The position numbers and the translations under genes were made by a program. Shown piece after piece: positions 6,723-16,063 of a stretch of DNA of 64,000 nt (position 1 is the stretch's first letter; every line of letters begins with the position of its first letter). The stretch is from Streptococcus suis (lineage in GTDB: Bacteria; Bacillota; Bacilli; Lactobacillales; Streptococcaceae), in assembly GCA_022354845.1 (NCBI GenBank), contig CP031970.1:1674001-1738000 (forward strand), read 5' to 3'. Below the pieces are notes generated by a model. That model was given only the letters and a program-made list of their open reading frames with translations. It made no database searches and had not been told where the DNA came from.

Positions 6723-7115
6723 TTAACGTTTTGAGAATTGTGATGCCTTGCGGGCTTTTTTGAGACCTGGTTTCTTACGTTCAACCATACGAGCGTCACG
6801 TGTAAGAAGGCCTGCGCGTTTCAATGAATCGCGGAAGTCTGGGTCTACTTGAAGCAATGCACGCGCGATACCGTGACGGATCGCACCTGATTGACCACCG
6901 TAACCACCACCGTTCACGTTAACGAAAACGTCGTATGAACCTTGTGTTGAAGTTACTGCGAATGGTTGGTTAATAACCAAACGAAGGTCAGCGTATGGGA
7001 TGTACTCTTCTACATCTTTTTTGTTTACTGTGATTTTACCAGTACCTGGGACCAAACGTACGCGTGCAACCGCGTTTTTACGACGACCAGTACCTGTGTA
7101 TTGTGCTTGTGCCAT
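6723..7115 (-). CDS. rpsI: 30S ribosomal protein S9
   Basis: The 130-residue protein begins with [20 protein letters not shown] and ends in the canonical [14 protein letters not shown], the C-terminal tail that reaches into the decoding centre near the P-site tRNA. It lies 19 bases after rplM in the usual L13-S9 operon. The coding sequence is complete, so insertion of the mobile element downstream did not alter the protein. The element-borne DNA begins within or just after its 3' end; the exact crossover cannot be defined without the other end of the element. Confidence 0.98.
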   Translation of the reverse strand: MAQAQYTGTGRRKNAVARVRLVPGTGKITVNKKDVEEYIPYADLRLVINQPFAVTSTQGSYDVFVNVNGGGYGGQSGAIRHGIARALLQVDPDFRDSLKRAGLLTRDARMVERKKPGLKKARKASQFSKR

Positions 7116-7134
7116 TTAGATTACGTCCTTTCCC

Positions 7135-7581
7135 TTAGATAAGACCTGAAATATCAAGTACTTCTGGTTGTTGTGCAGCGTGAGTGTGCTCGCTACCCAC
7201 AAACACTTTCAATTTCATGCCTTGGGCACGACCAAGTGTGTTATGTGGAAGCATACCTTTAACTGATTTTTCAATCAAACGAACAGCGTTTTTAGAACGC
7301 AATTCACCAGCTGTGATTGATTTCAAACCACCTGGGTGCAATGAGTGAGTGTAGTACACTTTATCAGTTGCTTTTTTACCAGTCAATTTCACTTTCTCAG
7401 CGTTGATGACGATAACAAAGTCACCAGTATCAGTGTGAGGTGTGAAAGTTGGTTTGTTTTTACCACGAAGAACGCTAGCAACTACTGCTGAAAGACGTCC
7501 AAGAGGTACATCAGTAGCGTCTACTACATACCATTTACGTTCAACTTGGCCTGGTTTAGCCATAAATGTTGTTTTGTTCAT
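7135..7581 (-). CDS. rplM: 50S ribosomal protein L13
   Basis: The 148-residue protein matches L13 throughout ([61 protein letters not shown]). L13 is an early assembly protein binding 23S rRNA domains. The ATG at 7581 is preceded by GGAGAAATC and by a structured leader of about 110 bases. It is the first gene of the rplM-rpsI operon. Confidence 0.98.
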   Translation of the reverse strand: MNKTTFMAKPGQVERKWYVVDATDVPLGRLSAVVASVLRGKNKPTFTPHTDTGDFVIVINAEKVKLTGKKATDKVYYTHSLHPGGLKSITAGELRSKNAVRLIEKSVKGMLPHNTLGRAQGMKLKVFVGSEHTHAAQQPEVLDISGLI

Positions 7582-7716
7582 GATTTCTCCTATACGAATC
7601 GTTTTTGTTTACTAAGCGGATGTTCCGTTCCGCAGGTATTTGGAAGGTTCCGGGGCCTTTCAAATGGGGTAAACAATACCGTCTACCATTCTATCAAATA
7701 TGGTGGTTCTCGTCAA
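7582..7716 (-). promoter_or_regulatory. L13-leader-like 5' region and promoter of rplM-rpsI
   Basis: The promoter on the minus strand is TTGACG (7716-7711), 17-bp spacer, TAGAAT (7693-7688). The transcript then runs through about 100 bases with dyads (GGTTCCGGGGCC and GCGGAACGGAAC segments) before rplM. An autoregulatory L13 leader is known in Firmicutes at this place. I infer it from position and pairing, without a model match. Confidence 0.6.
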
Positions 7717-7811
7717 GCTATTTTACTTTACTTTTTTTATTTTTTTACCAATAGCAGAGCTTTGAATCATGTGAGCGATTGCAAATGAATTTTCCAAAGC
7801 AAACAGTCGTT

Positions 7812-8429
7812 CTACTCCCCTAGTTGACCTGGAAGTACCAATTTTTCCTTAGCTGAAAAAGTTTGATCAAATACTTGCAATTCAGCTTCGTTCACCTCAT
7901 AACCTGGAGGGTCTGTAAACCACCGGTCTCGATCGTCCAAGGCTTCTGGCCGAAATAACTTAACCAAGAAATGATCGGCTTCTGGGTCCGACTGATAGCG
8001 AACACCAACCTCCTTACCCTTACAAAATCAAATCGACTGTAGTAATCAGGAAAGCCTGTAATGGCCACCAAGACTGCTCCGCTATTTTCCGCCAAAGCCA
8101 GTGAATGTTCTAACAGAGCCTGGCCGCAACCGCGGCCCCGATGCTCTGGCGAGATGCTTAAGGGACCAAAGGTCATACTGGGCAGGCAAATTCCGTCTGC
8201 CGTGATCTCCGACGCCACGACGCCACATAGAGGATATGCCCCACCAACTGACCGTCGGCTTCCGCGACAAGATTGAGGTCTTTTATGACGTGTTTTTTGT
8301 TCCGTAATTAATGCACAATGAGGTGCTCAGTAGCGCGCCTGGGTGATAAACGTTCCAAAAGGCCTCACGCGTCAGTTGTTCAACCGCCCGATGATCCTTT
8401 TCTTCTTTTCTTCTGATGATTAGTGACAT
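7812..8429 (-). pseudogene. GNAT N-acetyltransferase pseudogene with several frameshifts
   Basis: Fragments in different minus-strand frames read as one GNAT protein. The start is MSLIIRRKEEKDHRAVEQLTREAFW (from 8429), the middle has the acetyl-CoA motif ISPEHRGRGCGQALLEHSLALAENSGA, then ITGFPDYYSRFDFV, and the end is PPGYEVNEAELQVFDQTFSAKEKLVLPGQ to a stop at 7812. At least three frame changes and an in-frame stop after NTS separate them, so no functional enzyme can be made. The central part (about 8080-8290) is clearly richer in G and C than the neighbours, which suggests transfer from another source before decay. The closest recognisable type is the YhbS-like acetyltransferases. Confidence 0.8.
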
Positions 8430-8515
8430 CTTAATTCCTTTTGATTATCCTATTCTGCAATATGTCACTGCCACACAAAAAGGAATACATCTTTGCAAGA
8501 AATTTCCCTTAGAAT

Positions 8516-9379
8516 CTATGCTCTCATTTCTGTCCCAATTGATAAAATCGCTAAGACTCCTGTACCTGTATGAGTGGCAATAACTGGTCCTAATTCTGTC
8601 AATAGAACATCAGAAACACGGTCGTCTTCCAATAAAGTAGATTTGACGCCCTCTGCCGCCTCAATATCACCCGTATAAGCAACCATGATTGTAGAATGAT
8701 CCAAGTTATCCAAGGTCAGGTTCAACATTTGCTTGATTCCTTTTTTACGACCACGGATTTTAGCTATTGATTCTAGTTTTCCATCAGCATTGAGCGAAAT
8801 GAGGGGCTTGATATTCACTAATCCACCGATCAAACCTGCAGCTTTGGACAGACGGCCACCACGCACTAAGTGTTGTAAATCATCAACTAAGAGATAGGTC
8901 CGCAAGCGTGGCACCAAATCTTCTACGATTGCCATGGTCTCCACCAATGTTTTACCCGCAGCACGCGCCTCAACGGCTTTCATAACAAGATAGCCTTCAC
9001 CTATGGTCGCCGCCTTCGTATCAATAATGGAAATGGCTGCTTCCGGGTATTGATCCAAGACCATGTCGCGTGCAATGACCGCACTCTGATAGGTCCCTGA
9101 AAGAGCTGCTGAGAAAGCGAGATAAAGCACCTCTTGACCTTCCTTGGCTGCCACTTCAAAAACTTCTTCAAACTGACCGACATTTACTTGACTGGTCATC
9201 GGCTGGCTACCACTTTCCATCTTCTCTAGCAATGTAGCACTAGTAAGGCGATTGTCCCCTACAGTCTCATAGGTTTGACCATCTAAATTGATGGTCAAGC
9301 CTAGTACATCAACCCCATGTTCTTCCACCCATCCTTTTGACAAATCCGAGGTAGAATCCGTTACTATTTTAAAACTCAC
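8516..9379 (-). CDS. DegV family protein (FakB-type fatty acid-binding subunit)
   Basis: The 287-residue protein has the DegV hallmarks: KIVTDSTSDLSKG at the start, TSQVNVGQFEEVFE around residue 60, and FSAALSGTYQSA around 85-97, where Ser contacts the bound fatty acid. DegV/FakB proteins carry exogenous fatty acids and present them to the kinase FakA. A FakA-type kinase gene is present at 25258-26922. The start overlaps the stop of the rae1 gene by 4 bases, so it is the last gene of an rlmB-rae1-degV operon. Confidence 0.9.
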   Translation of the reverse strand: MSFKIVTDSTSDLSKGWVEEHGVDVLGLTINLDGQTYETVGDNRLTSATLLEKMESGSQPMTSQVNVGQFEEVFEVAAKEGQEVLYLAFSAALSGTYQSAVIARDMVLDQYPEAAISIIDTKAATIGEGYLVMKAVEARAAGKTLVETMAIVEDLVPRLRTYLLVDDLQHLVRGGRLSKAAGLIGGLVNIKPLISLNADGKLESIAKIRGRKKGIKQMLNLTLDNLDHSTIMVAYTGDIEAAEGVKSTLLEDDRVSDVLLTELGPVIATHTGTGVLAILSIGTEMRA

Positions 9380-9897
9380 TCAGTCATATCCTCCATCACT
9401 TCTTTTAAGGCTTTAAACTGCTGATCTGACCAGGGATTCAGACGCGGGGTGTACAATTCAACTTGATCCACAAATTTATCCAAATCCTTTTTGATTACAT
9501 TTGTCCGTTCTTCTAGCTCACGCGCAGATACTCGTAAGGCTCCCTGTGAAAAAACAACCCATTGCTCATTTAAATCACTCGTTGCTACCGTAACCTGTTT
9601 GCGAGGATCACTATTTAACTCTGCACTCAAGCGTTCAATATAGCTATCTGCCGTTTCTTCCTCTTCAGTAAACACAACTTGAACATTAAATTCATCATAA
9701 TGCTGACGACTTCCGGGAACATGATGAGCATCAAAAACGCAAATGATGTCTATATTCTCAAATGAAGCATAGTGGGAAAGAATGCGAAGCAAGGTAGTCC
9801 TTGCGGCATCTAAATGACCTTTTTTGAAATCTTGTTTAGTTGATCTCCAAAAAGCAATCATATTATAACCATCAACAAGCAGAATCTTTTCTTTCAT
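9376..9897 (-). CDS. rae1: Rae1/YacP-type NYN-domain ribosome-associated endonuclease
   Basis: The 173-residue protein is an NYN/PIN-like domain: ILLVDGYNMIAFW at the start with the first catalytic Asp, ICVFDAHHVPGS, EETADSYIERL, and VTVATSDLNEQW. This matches YacP, known as Rae1 in Bacillus, which cleaves mRNA in the ribosome A site. It begins at the base directly before the stop codon of rlmB, the same order as in many Firmicutes, and overlaps the degV-type gene by 4 bases. Confidence 0.88.
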   Translation of the reverse strand: MKEKILLVDGYNMIAFWRSTKQDFKKGHLDAARTTLLRILSHYASFENIDIICVFDAHHVPGSRQHYDEFNVQVVFTEEEETADSYIERLSAELNSDPRKQVTVATSDLNEQWVVFSQGALRVSARELEERTNVIKKDLDKFVDQVELYTPRLNPWSDQQFKALKEVMEDMTE

Positions 9898-10626
9898 CTA
9901 AAGTTTCTTCCGAAATACTTCGTACATCAGCACAGCAGCTGCTACGCTGGCGTTGAGGGATTGGACATGGCCCTTCATAGGAATGGTAACCATCTCATCC
10001 ACCTGCTTTTTGATATTACTGGAAATCCCTTTACCTTCGTTGCCAATAATAAGTACTAGCTTGCCAGCTGTATTCCACTTGTGGCTTGGGGTTCCGTTCA
10101 TATCAGTACCAAATACCCAGAAACCAGCCTCCTTAAGCTTATCAAGGGTTTGGCTAAGATTAGTCACTCGGGCGATTGGGACATGGGCCACCGCTCCTGT
10201 TGAGGTCTTTGCCACAACGGGCGTCACGCCAACTGCTCGGTGCTTGGGAATGATGATGCCCGCTACCTGAGTCGCATCTGCGGTCCGCAAAATCGAGCCC
10301 AAGTTGTGAGGATCTGTCAGACCATCCAAGATGAGAATGAGAGGATTGTCTTCTGCTTCCGCTTTTTCCAAAATCACCGATAGGTCCGCATAGGCAAACT
10401 CAGAGACTCGTAGGACAAAACCTTGGTGAACGGCACCTTCTGTCATGTCAGACAGGGTCTTCTTCGGCGTCCAAGAAATCGACACCTTCTTCTCTGCCGC
10501 CAGTGCCTTGATTTTTTCTACATTTTTTCCGCGCAAATCATCCTGAATGTATAGCTTGTTACCAGTGTTGGCCTCCAAACTCTCCACTACAGCATGTACG
10601 CCATATACGATATCATTTTCTTCCAT
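9898..10626 (-). CDS. rlmB: 23S rRNA (guanosine-2'-O-)-methyltransferase RlmB
   Basis: The 242-residue protein has an N-terminal L30e-like substrate-binding domain (about 1-80) and a SpoU/TrmH catalytic domain with the three motifs NLGSILRTADATQVAGIIIP, LIIGNEGKGIS and IPMKGHVQSLNASVAAAVLMYE that form the trefoil knot and bind S-adenosylmethionine. RlmB methylates a conserved guanosine of 23S rRNA (G2251 in E. coli). The ATG at 10626 lies only 6 bases after a TATAAT box and no Shine-Dalgarno sequence is present, suggesting a leaderless message. Confidence 0.95.
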   Translation of the reverse strand: MEENDIVYGVHAVVESLEANTGNKLYIQDDLRGKNVEKIKALAAEKKVSISWTPKKTLSDMTEGAVHQGFVLRVSEFAYADLSVILEKAEAEDNPLILILDGLTDPHNLGSILRTADATQVAGIIIPKHRAVGVTPVVAKTSTGAVAHVPIARVTNLSQTLDKLKEAGFWVFGTDMNGTPSHKWNTAGKLVLIIGNEGKGISSNIKKQVDEMVTIPMKGHVQSLNASVAAAVLMYEVFRKKL

Positions 10627-10632
10627 AAGAGT

Positions 10633-10641
10633 ATTATAGCA
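10633..10641 (-). promoter_or_regulatory. Extended -10 promoter of rlmB that implies a leaderless mRNA
   Basis: The minus strand reads TGCTATAAT, then ACTCTT, then the start codon. Transcription normally begins about 7 bases after the -10 box, which is the A of the ATG. No recognisable -35 is present, in keeping with an extended -10 promoter. Confidence 0.65.
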
Positions 10642-10746
10642 TAGGTTTTCTAAAAAAGGGATTTCTCTTTGTAATAGCCGATAACCCTTGACTCATTCTT
10701 AAAACCATGTTATTCGTCCGTACAATCGGAAGAAAAGGAGATATTG

Positions 10747-11280
10747 TCAATTGAAACAAGAGCAGGACAGAAGTGCCTCAAGAAAAGTATCGCAATTTAG
10801 CAATACTTTTCTGAGGTGTTTTTTGATTTGAGCCCATGTTCTCAATAGGATTATACTCAGGTGAGTAAGGTGGAAGTGGTAAAAGTCTATGACCCTGCTC
10901 CTTGCATAACTCTTTTAGCTTATTCATCCTATGAAACCTTGCATTATCCATAATGATAACAGATGGTTTATCTAAAGTGGGTAGTAAAAATATTTTAAAC
11001 TAAGCTTCGAAAAAGTCACTAGTCATGGTTTCTTTGTAGGTCATCGGGGCTATAATCTCACCGTTTATTAGACCTGCAACTAAAGATATCCGCTGGAATC
11101 TTCTTCCAGAGATTTGACCTGTGATTAACTGACCTTTCAAAGATCGACTATATTCTCGATGAAAATATGTCTCAGACCCTGTTTCGTCAATATAAACATG
11201 TGTCAGGTGACTTAAGTTATTAAATTCTTTAAGAAACTGATTTACTTTCTCAGGGTCTTGTTTATAGTAGGTGCAGCTCC
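10747..11280 (-). pseudogene. IS630 transposase OrfB (DDE domain), disrupted
   Basis: The catalytic half of the transposase reads VYIDETG (first Asp), a long open stretch to MTSDFFEA, then a TAG stop where Trp or another residue is expected. It resumes with SVIIMDNARFH (second Asp) and LPPYSPEYNPIEN (Glu). After that a 2-base loss shifts the frame into WAQIKKHLRK and the end LLSCSCFN. The DDE residues are therefore all recognisable, but two lesions abolish function even if frameshifting from orfA occurred. Confidence 0.85.
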
Positions 11281-11592
11281 TTTTTTTCGAGTATATCCCA
11301 TAGCTTTGAGAGCGTAATGAATAGCTGTTGGATGACAGCCAAATTCAGAAGCTATTTCAGTCAAAAAAGCATCTGGATGAGCATCAAGATAGTTCTTTAA
11401 TTTTTCTCTATCAACTTTTCTCGGTTTGGTTCCCTTAACTTGGTGATGAAGCTCGCCTGTAGTCTCCTTTAATTTTAGCCATTGATAGATGGTGTTGCGT
11501 GAAATATCGAAAACAACAGATGCTTCAGTAATACTGCTAGTTTTCTCATAGTATGCGAGAACTTTTTTACGAAAATCTAATGAATATGCCAT
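11242..11592 (-). CDS. IS630 transposase OrfA (HTH domain)
   Basis: The 116-residue protein has two helix-turn-helix units: TEASVVFDISRNTIYQWLKLKE (about 20-41) and TEIASEFGCHPTAIHYALKAMGYTRKK (about 78-104). This is the DNA-binding half of IS630-Spn1-like transposases. Full enzyme is normally made by frameshifting into orfB near the NKTLRK end, where the frames overlap. orfB is broken here, so at most this DNA-binding fragment is made. Confidence 0.85.
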   Translation of the reverse strand: MAYSLDFRKKVLAYYEKTSSITEASVVFDISRNTIYQWLKLKETTGELHHQVKGTKPRKVDREKLKNYLDAHPDAFLTEIASEFGCHPTAIHYALKAMGYTRKKGAAPTINKTLRK

Positions 11593-11641
11593 AAGTACAT
11601 TATACTACAGATGTACTGTTTTTGTTTCATTTTACTATATT

Positions 11642-12031
11642 ATGACACTTATTTTGGGAATTGTGGCAGGCCTGATTACTTTTGCCATTGGCGGCTTATG
11701 GTACGGCTTGATTTTCCGCGATGCCTGGATTGAAGCCTCTGGCATTGATATGGCAAAGGTTGAAGCTGACCGTCAAGCTGGTAAAAACGGTCAAAAAGAA
11801 ATGATGATTTCTTTAGCAATTGAAGTTGTTACAGCCGTTGTTGCAATTTTCTTTATCAAAACTCTTGATGTTTCACCACTACATGCGGCTGGTGGCATGG
11901 GGGTAACTGCTGTACTTGCTTCATTAAAAAACTATGTTTTTGAGCAACGTCCAATCAAGCTTATCCTTATCAATGAAAGCTACAAATTGGTCTGCTACTT
12001 GGTAGAAGGAATTATTGCTTTAATTGCATAA
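11642..12031 (+). CDS. DUF1761 family membrane protein separated from its ribosome site by IS630
   Basis: The 129-residue protein has four hydrophobic segments, beginning ILGIVAGLITFAIGGLWYGLIF, with WIEASGIDMAKVE after the first, typical of DUF1761. Function is unknown. The ATG follows the IS630 end directly, so the immediate upstream sequence (CATTTTACTATATT) offers no Shine-Dalgarno sequence. The original AAGGAG and a possible promoter (TTGACT near 10688) now lie 0.9 kb away on the other side of the insertion. Expression is probably lost or strongly reduced, although the reading frame is intact. Confidence 0.8.
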   Translation: MTLILGIVAGLITFAIGGLWYGLIFRDAWIEASGIDMAKVEADRQAGKNGQKEMMISLAIEVVTAVVAIFFIKTLDVSPLHAAGGMGVTAVLASLKNYVFEQRPIKLILINESYKLVCYLVEGIIALIA

Positions 12032-12034
12032 ATT

Positions 12035-12067
12035 AAAAAGTTCTCTGGAAATTTCAGAGAACTTTTT
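12035..12067. terminator. Bidirectional terminator between DUF1761 gene and kup
   Basis: Perfect 13-bp arms AAAAAGTTCTCTG and CAGAGAACTTTTT around a 7-base loop. The A-run and T-run serve both strands, and the kup stop codon lies in the structure. Confidence 0.9.
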
Positions 12068-14045
12068 GCTTTCTTTCATCAATCGGCAACGGTCGAACAC
12101 CTGACAAAATAATGGGAATCCGCTCTACAGTTACTTCTGAGAATTGTAAACCAAACCAGCGGGTAGGAGAAGCTGTATAACGTTTAATGAATGCTCTCAT
12201 CCCCAGAATAAATCGATCAAATGTATTCAATTCAGGTGAATTGGCCATGGTCTCTTCTATGATAACAAAACGAAAATCTCCAATTTCTTTCTCATCTTGT
12301 AAACTATATACCTGTTTCTGTTTGAGTATTCTTCCCTGTTTCATTAAGTCACCCACAATGGTTCTTAAGTATCGAGAGACGTCCTGTCTCATTCTAAACC
12401 CTAAATAAAGATCTACCTTAATCAAGAAGTTTGTATCCAGGGTGTCAACTGAGTACTCTTTTGTGTAGGGTTGGTCTGTTACATGAACACGCACAAACCA
12501 GTATTGATTAGCCCGCTTTGATTTTTTCTCCAAAATTGAGTAGAGAATCGAGTGATCGATGAAATGTCCCTGTAGATGTCTACTGAGATAAACCAAATTA
12601 CTTGCATAAAGGGGGACACTTTTGTCTTGAGATAAGGCTTGTAATTGCCCCATATACTTAGACAATGGGAGCAATTTTGTATAATGAGATAATATTTGAT
12701 TGCTTTTATGCCAAACAAACATGACAAATAAAATGAATAGAGAGATAATAACAACCACATAACCACCATGAACAAATTTAATGACCGATGATAAGAAGAA
12801 CATTCCCTCTATCGACAAAAAGAATGCCAGACCCAGATAGGCTTGCCAGGGTTTGATGCCCGATTGTCTCACAAACTCAGTCAATAGAATAGAAGTCATT
12901 AACATGGTCACAGTAATCGCCAAACCATAAGCTGCTTCCATTTTTTCTGCACTCCTAAAATAGAGAACAATTGTAGAGGTCGTCATCCAAAGAAGCCAAT
13001 TTAACCTTGGAATATATAACTGACCTAAACTAGCACCAGGATAAGTAATTCGTAATCTAGGGAACAATTTTAAGCGCATTGCTTCTGAAACGAGTGTAAA
13101 AGAGCCTGAAATGAGCGCTTGTGATGCAATGATTGCAGCAAGAGTTGCTAAAATCACAGCAATCATGCTTAATCCTTGGGGAACACTCGCGAAAAATGGG
13201 TTTAAAGTAATTGACTCTGTTTGATGTGACAAAATCCATGCACCTTGTCCGAAGTAAGATAGCAAAATGGATACTTTTACAAATGGCCAACTAACATAAA
13301 TATTTCCCCTACCAACATGCCCCAAATCTGAATAAAGCGCCTCCGCACCGGTAGTAGCAAGAAATACTGAACCCAGTATGAAAATACCTTCCTTATTTTC
13401 AGGACTCATTAATAAGGAAATCGCATAAAGAGGATTGAATGCCTTAAAAACTTCTGGATAAGTGATAGTATTTGTTAAACCGACAAGTCCTAAAAATAAG
13501 AACCAGATAAACATGACTGGACCAAATACCTTACCAACAAAGCCTGTTCCAAATCGTTGAATACTAAACAATACTGTCAAAATCGCTAAACTCGTTGCAA
13601 TAACGATTGATTCATCTTGATAAAAGGTTTCCAACAACGGAACACTTCGTAAACCTTCTATAGCAGAAGTGACTGTTACAGCTGGCGTCAACGCCCCATC
13701 TGCTAGCAAAGTTGAGCCACCAATCATAGCAGGAATGATGAGCCATTTGGCTCTTTTTCTCACAAGGGTATATAAGGAAAAAATCCCCCCCTCATGATCA
13801 TTATCCGCCTTCAACGCAATCAATACATACTTAATTGTCGTAATTATAGTTAAAGTCCAAATAATTAAAGAGATAGAACCCAGAATAAATTCCTTATTCA
13901 CAGCCCCAATTCCTCCTTGGCCTCTAACAAGAGCTTGCATGGTATAAAGTGGACTTGTACCAATATCTCCATAAACCACCCCGAGAGCAATAAGAAAACC
14001 AGCCTTACTACCACGTTCAAAGCTTAAACTATCTTTCTCAGTCAT
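12054..14045 (-). CDS. kup: Kup-type low-affinity potassium transporter
   Basis: The 663-residue protein has 12 predicted membrane helices and the KUP signature near the start ([18 protein letters not shown], residues 22-39), followed by [21 protein letters not shown] and [24 protein letters not shown]. These transporters import potassium with protons. The cytoplasmic C-terminal domain (from about 480) is complete. The single gene is preceded by a clear ribosome site (AAGGAGAAGTG) and diverges from the aromatic-acid-exporter-like gene. Confidence 0.95.
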   Translation of the reverse strand: MTEKDSLSFERGSKAGFLIALGVVYGDIGTSPLYTMQALVRGQGGIGAVNKEFILGSISLIIWTLTIITTIKYVLIALKADNDHEGGIFSLYTLVRKRAKWLIIPAMIGGSTLLADGALTPAVTVTSAIEGLRSVPLLETFYQDESIVIATSLAILTVLFSIQRFGTGFVGKVFGPVMFIWFLFLGLVGLTNTITYPEVFKAFNPLYAISLLMSPENKEGIFILGSVFLATTGAEALYSDLGHVGRGNIYVSWPFVKVSILLSYFGQGAWILSHQTESITLNPFFASVPQGLSMIAVILATLAAIIASQALISGSFTLVSEAMRLKLFPRLRITYPGASLGQLYIPRLNWLLWMTTSTIVLYFRSAEKMEAAYGLAITVTMLMTSILLTEFVRQSGIKPWQAYLGLAFFLSIEGMFFLSSVIKFVHGGYVVVIISLFILFVMFVWHKSNQILSHYTKLLPLSKYMGQLQALSQDKSVPLYASNLVYLSRHLQGHFIDHSILYSILEKKSKRANQYWFVRVHVTDQPYTKEYSVDTLDTNFLIKVDLYLGFRMRQDVSRYLRTIVGDLMKQGRILKQKQVYSLQDEKEIGDFRFVIIEETMANSPELNTFDRFILGMRAFIKRYTASPTRWFGLQFSEVTVERIPIILSGVRPLPIDERKQKVL

Positions 14046-14198
14046 TTTTCACTTCTCCTTACATCACCACAGTATAGCACCGAAAGAACAGAATTGCAAC
14101 ACCTCATTTTAAAATGAAAACTTTTTAATAACTCCAATTTTTTCACTATCGTTTTACTTTGTGTTACAATATTTTTATCAATTAGAAAGAAGTGGAAT

Positions 14199-15158
14199 AT
14201 GCCTCTCTTACACAGAACAATAAAACTTATTTTAGCAACTGTTCTATCAATTTATCTGGCAGATTGGCTGGGATTATCATACGCAACTTCTGCCGGAATT
14301 ATTGCAATTTTAAGTATTTTGGATACTCGAAAATCCAGTTATAAAATGGCTCTTAATCGCTTCTATTCCACTCTACTTGCCTTATCTATCGCAACGATAA
14401 CTTTTTACTTGCTAGGTTTCGGGATTTGGACTTTAGGTGTCTACTTAGTCTTCTATGTTCCTCTTGCTTACCATTTTCGGTGGGAGGCAGGAATCGCACC
14501 CGCTACAGTCCTGGTCACTCACTTAATGCTTGAGGAAAGCCTATCCATTTCCCTCTTGACCAATGAGATGGGCTTGTTTCTGATTGGAGCCTTGACAGCC
14601 TTAATTTCGAATCTCTATATGCCTTCTCAAGAACGCATGATTGAGGAATATCACGAAAGAGTTGAAGACAAGTTGAAACAGATTCTCCTACGCTTTGAAC
14701 AGTTTTTAATCAAAGGGGACGGTAGGAATGATGCAACCCTCATCAACGAACTCGATCACATGCTGGACGATGCACTAAAGATTGTCTATTTAGAACGCCA
14801 CAACCAAGTTTTTCAACAAACAAATTATCAAGTCCATTATTTTGAAATGCGGGCTGCACAAAGCAAAATATTACGGACCATGGCAACCAATATCAATAAG
14901 TGTTTACTGGAAGCCCGAGAGAACATCATCCTAGCCAGCCTCTTTGAGCGAACAGCCCAACAACTCAGCAGAGAGAATTCAGCAAAAGAATTGTTATTGG
15001 ATATTGAATTATTCAATGCAACCTTCAGAGAGCGACCTCTACCTCAAACTCGAGAAGAGTTTGAAACCAGAGCTACCCTTTTCCAACTCCTGCACGATAT
15101 GGAGCATTTTATCCAACTCAAAGTCGATTTTTACCAAGCTTATTCAGAAAATAAATGA
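14199..15158 (+). CDS. Aromatic acid exporter family (FUSC-like) membrane protein
   Basis: The 319-residue protein has an N-terminal block of about six membrane helices (residues 5-145, with GLSYATSAGIIAILSILDTRKSS, the typical start of ArAE_1/DUF939 proteins) and a cytoplasmic helical domain of about 170 residues. Families of this type are annotated as aromatic acid exporters; the substrate here is unknown. GAAAGAAG precedes the ATG, and the gene is monocistronic with a divergent neighbour. Confidence 0.8.
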   Translation: MPLLHRTIKLILATVLSIYLADWLGLSYATSAGIIAILSILDTRKSSYKMALNRFYSTLLALSIATITFYLLGFGIWTLGVYLVFYVPLAYHFRWEAGIAPATVLVTHLMLEESLSISLLTNEMGLFLIGALTALISNLYMPSQERMIEEYHERVEDKLKQILLRFEQFLIKGDGRNDATLINELDHMLDDALKIVYLERHNQVFQQTNYQVHYFEMRAAQSKILRTMATNINKCLLEARENIILASLFERTAQQLSRENSAKELLLDIELFNATFRERPLPQTREEFETRATLFQLLHDMEHFIQLKVDFYQAYSENK

Positions 15159-15415
15159 CCTAATCATTGAAAGATCTACTATGTTTTACTTTTACTTATC
15201 AAAATTAATGTGCCTCTGTGTTTAGAACCTAGATTGACCATTTAACACCTCAATCTAAGACTTATTTTCACCTACTCATATTTTTACAAAATACAGTCAG
15301 TAATTTCTCAATAAGTTGCCTTTATTGCGATTGAATAGCTATTGCATAAAAGCACTTTACGTGTGAATACAGATTTTAAGGTAAATTCAGCCAACAATTT
15401 TAAATCGGAGGAACC

Positions 15416-16003
15416 ATGATATTATTTATATCTGCAATTATTCTTAGTATTTCAACAAGTATTGACTACTTGCTTCTTTTAATACTCCTCTTTTCAAAAA
15501 CTAAAAATAGAAGTGATAAACAACACATCTATCTGGGACAATTACTTGCATCTTTTATCTTGATAGTATCTAGCTTTATCATCAGTCAATTCGCCAATTT
15601 ACTACCTTCTGAGTGGATGATTGGCTTACTTGGAATCTTCCCGATTTTTTTGGGAGTTCGCATTCTATTTGAATCTGAAGAAGACGTTCAGATCTCAGAC
15701 AAAACAATAGGAGTCCTATCAGTTTTACTCCTTTCATTAGCATCTGGCGCTGATAATTTAGGGATTTTCTCGCCCTATTTCACAACCTTAACAATGCCAG
15801 AATTTATCGTAACAGCTGTCATCATTTTGTTGGGGACAACCGTTATTTGCTTCATCGCAGATGCTTTTGGCAGTCTCTCTCCTATCTCTGAATTTCTTGA
15901 AAAATACGAGCGTATCATTCTACCATTAGTGTTTGTTCTCTTAGGAGTCTATATTTTGATCGAATTCGGCACGCTAAATTATTTACTCGCATTTTTTCAT
16001 TAA
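15416..16003 (+). CDS. CadD-family cadmium resistance-type transporter
   Basis: The 195-residue protein has five to six hydrophobic helices. Features match CadD proteins: ISTSIDYLLLLILLF near the start, IYLGQLLASFILIVSSFIISQ, LLGIFPIFLGVRILFE, and ASGADNLGIFSPYF, where the conserved Asp-Asn lies. Family members give resistance to cadmium or export other cations and amines. No metal-responsive regulator gene lies next to it. CGGAGGA precedes the ATG, and a bidirectional terminator follows. Confidence 0.78.
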   Translation: MILFISAIILSISTSIDYLLLLILLFSKTKNRSDKQHIYLGQLLASFILIVSSFIISQFANLLPSEWMIGLLGIFPIFLGVRILFESEEDVQISDKTIGVLSVLLLSLASGADNLGIFSPYFTTLTMPEFIVTAVIILLGTTVICFIADAFGSLSPISEFLEKYERIILPLVFVLLGVYILIEFGTLNYLLAFFH

Positions 16004-16014
16004 GTGTTCTTATT

Positions 16015-16047
16015 CAAAAAATACCCCGTCAGTGACGGGGTATTTTG
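16015..16047. terminator. Bidirectional terminator between cadD-like gene and msmK
   Basis: Eleven-bp arms AATACCCCGTC and GACGGGGTATT with a 3-base loop, with A and T runs on both sides. Confidence 0.9.
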
Positions 16048-16063
16048 ATGCCATCAATCATGC

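Larger units (their letters stand above)
10744..11637 (-). mobile_element. IS630-family insertion sequence, decayed
   Basis: The element is 894 bp. Imperfect terminal repeats share TTGT-CAATTGAAACAAG (left) and TAGT-AAAATGAAACAAA (right), and both sides are flanked by the TA target duplication (10742-10743 and 11638-11639). It encodes an IS630 transposase split into orfA and orfB. orfB carries a nonsense codon and a frameshift, so the copy is dead. It sits between the AAGGAG (10735-10740) and the ATG (11642) of the DUF1761 gene. Confidence 0.88.
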
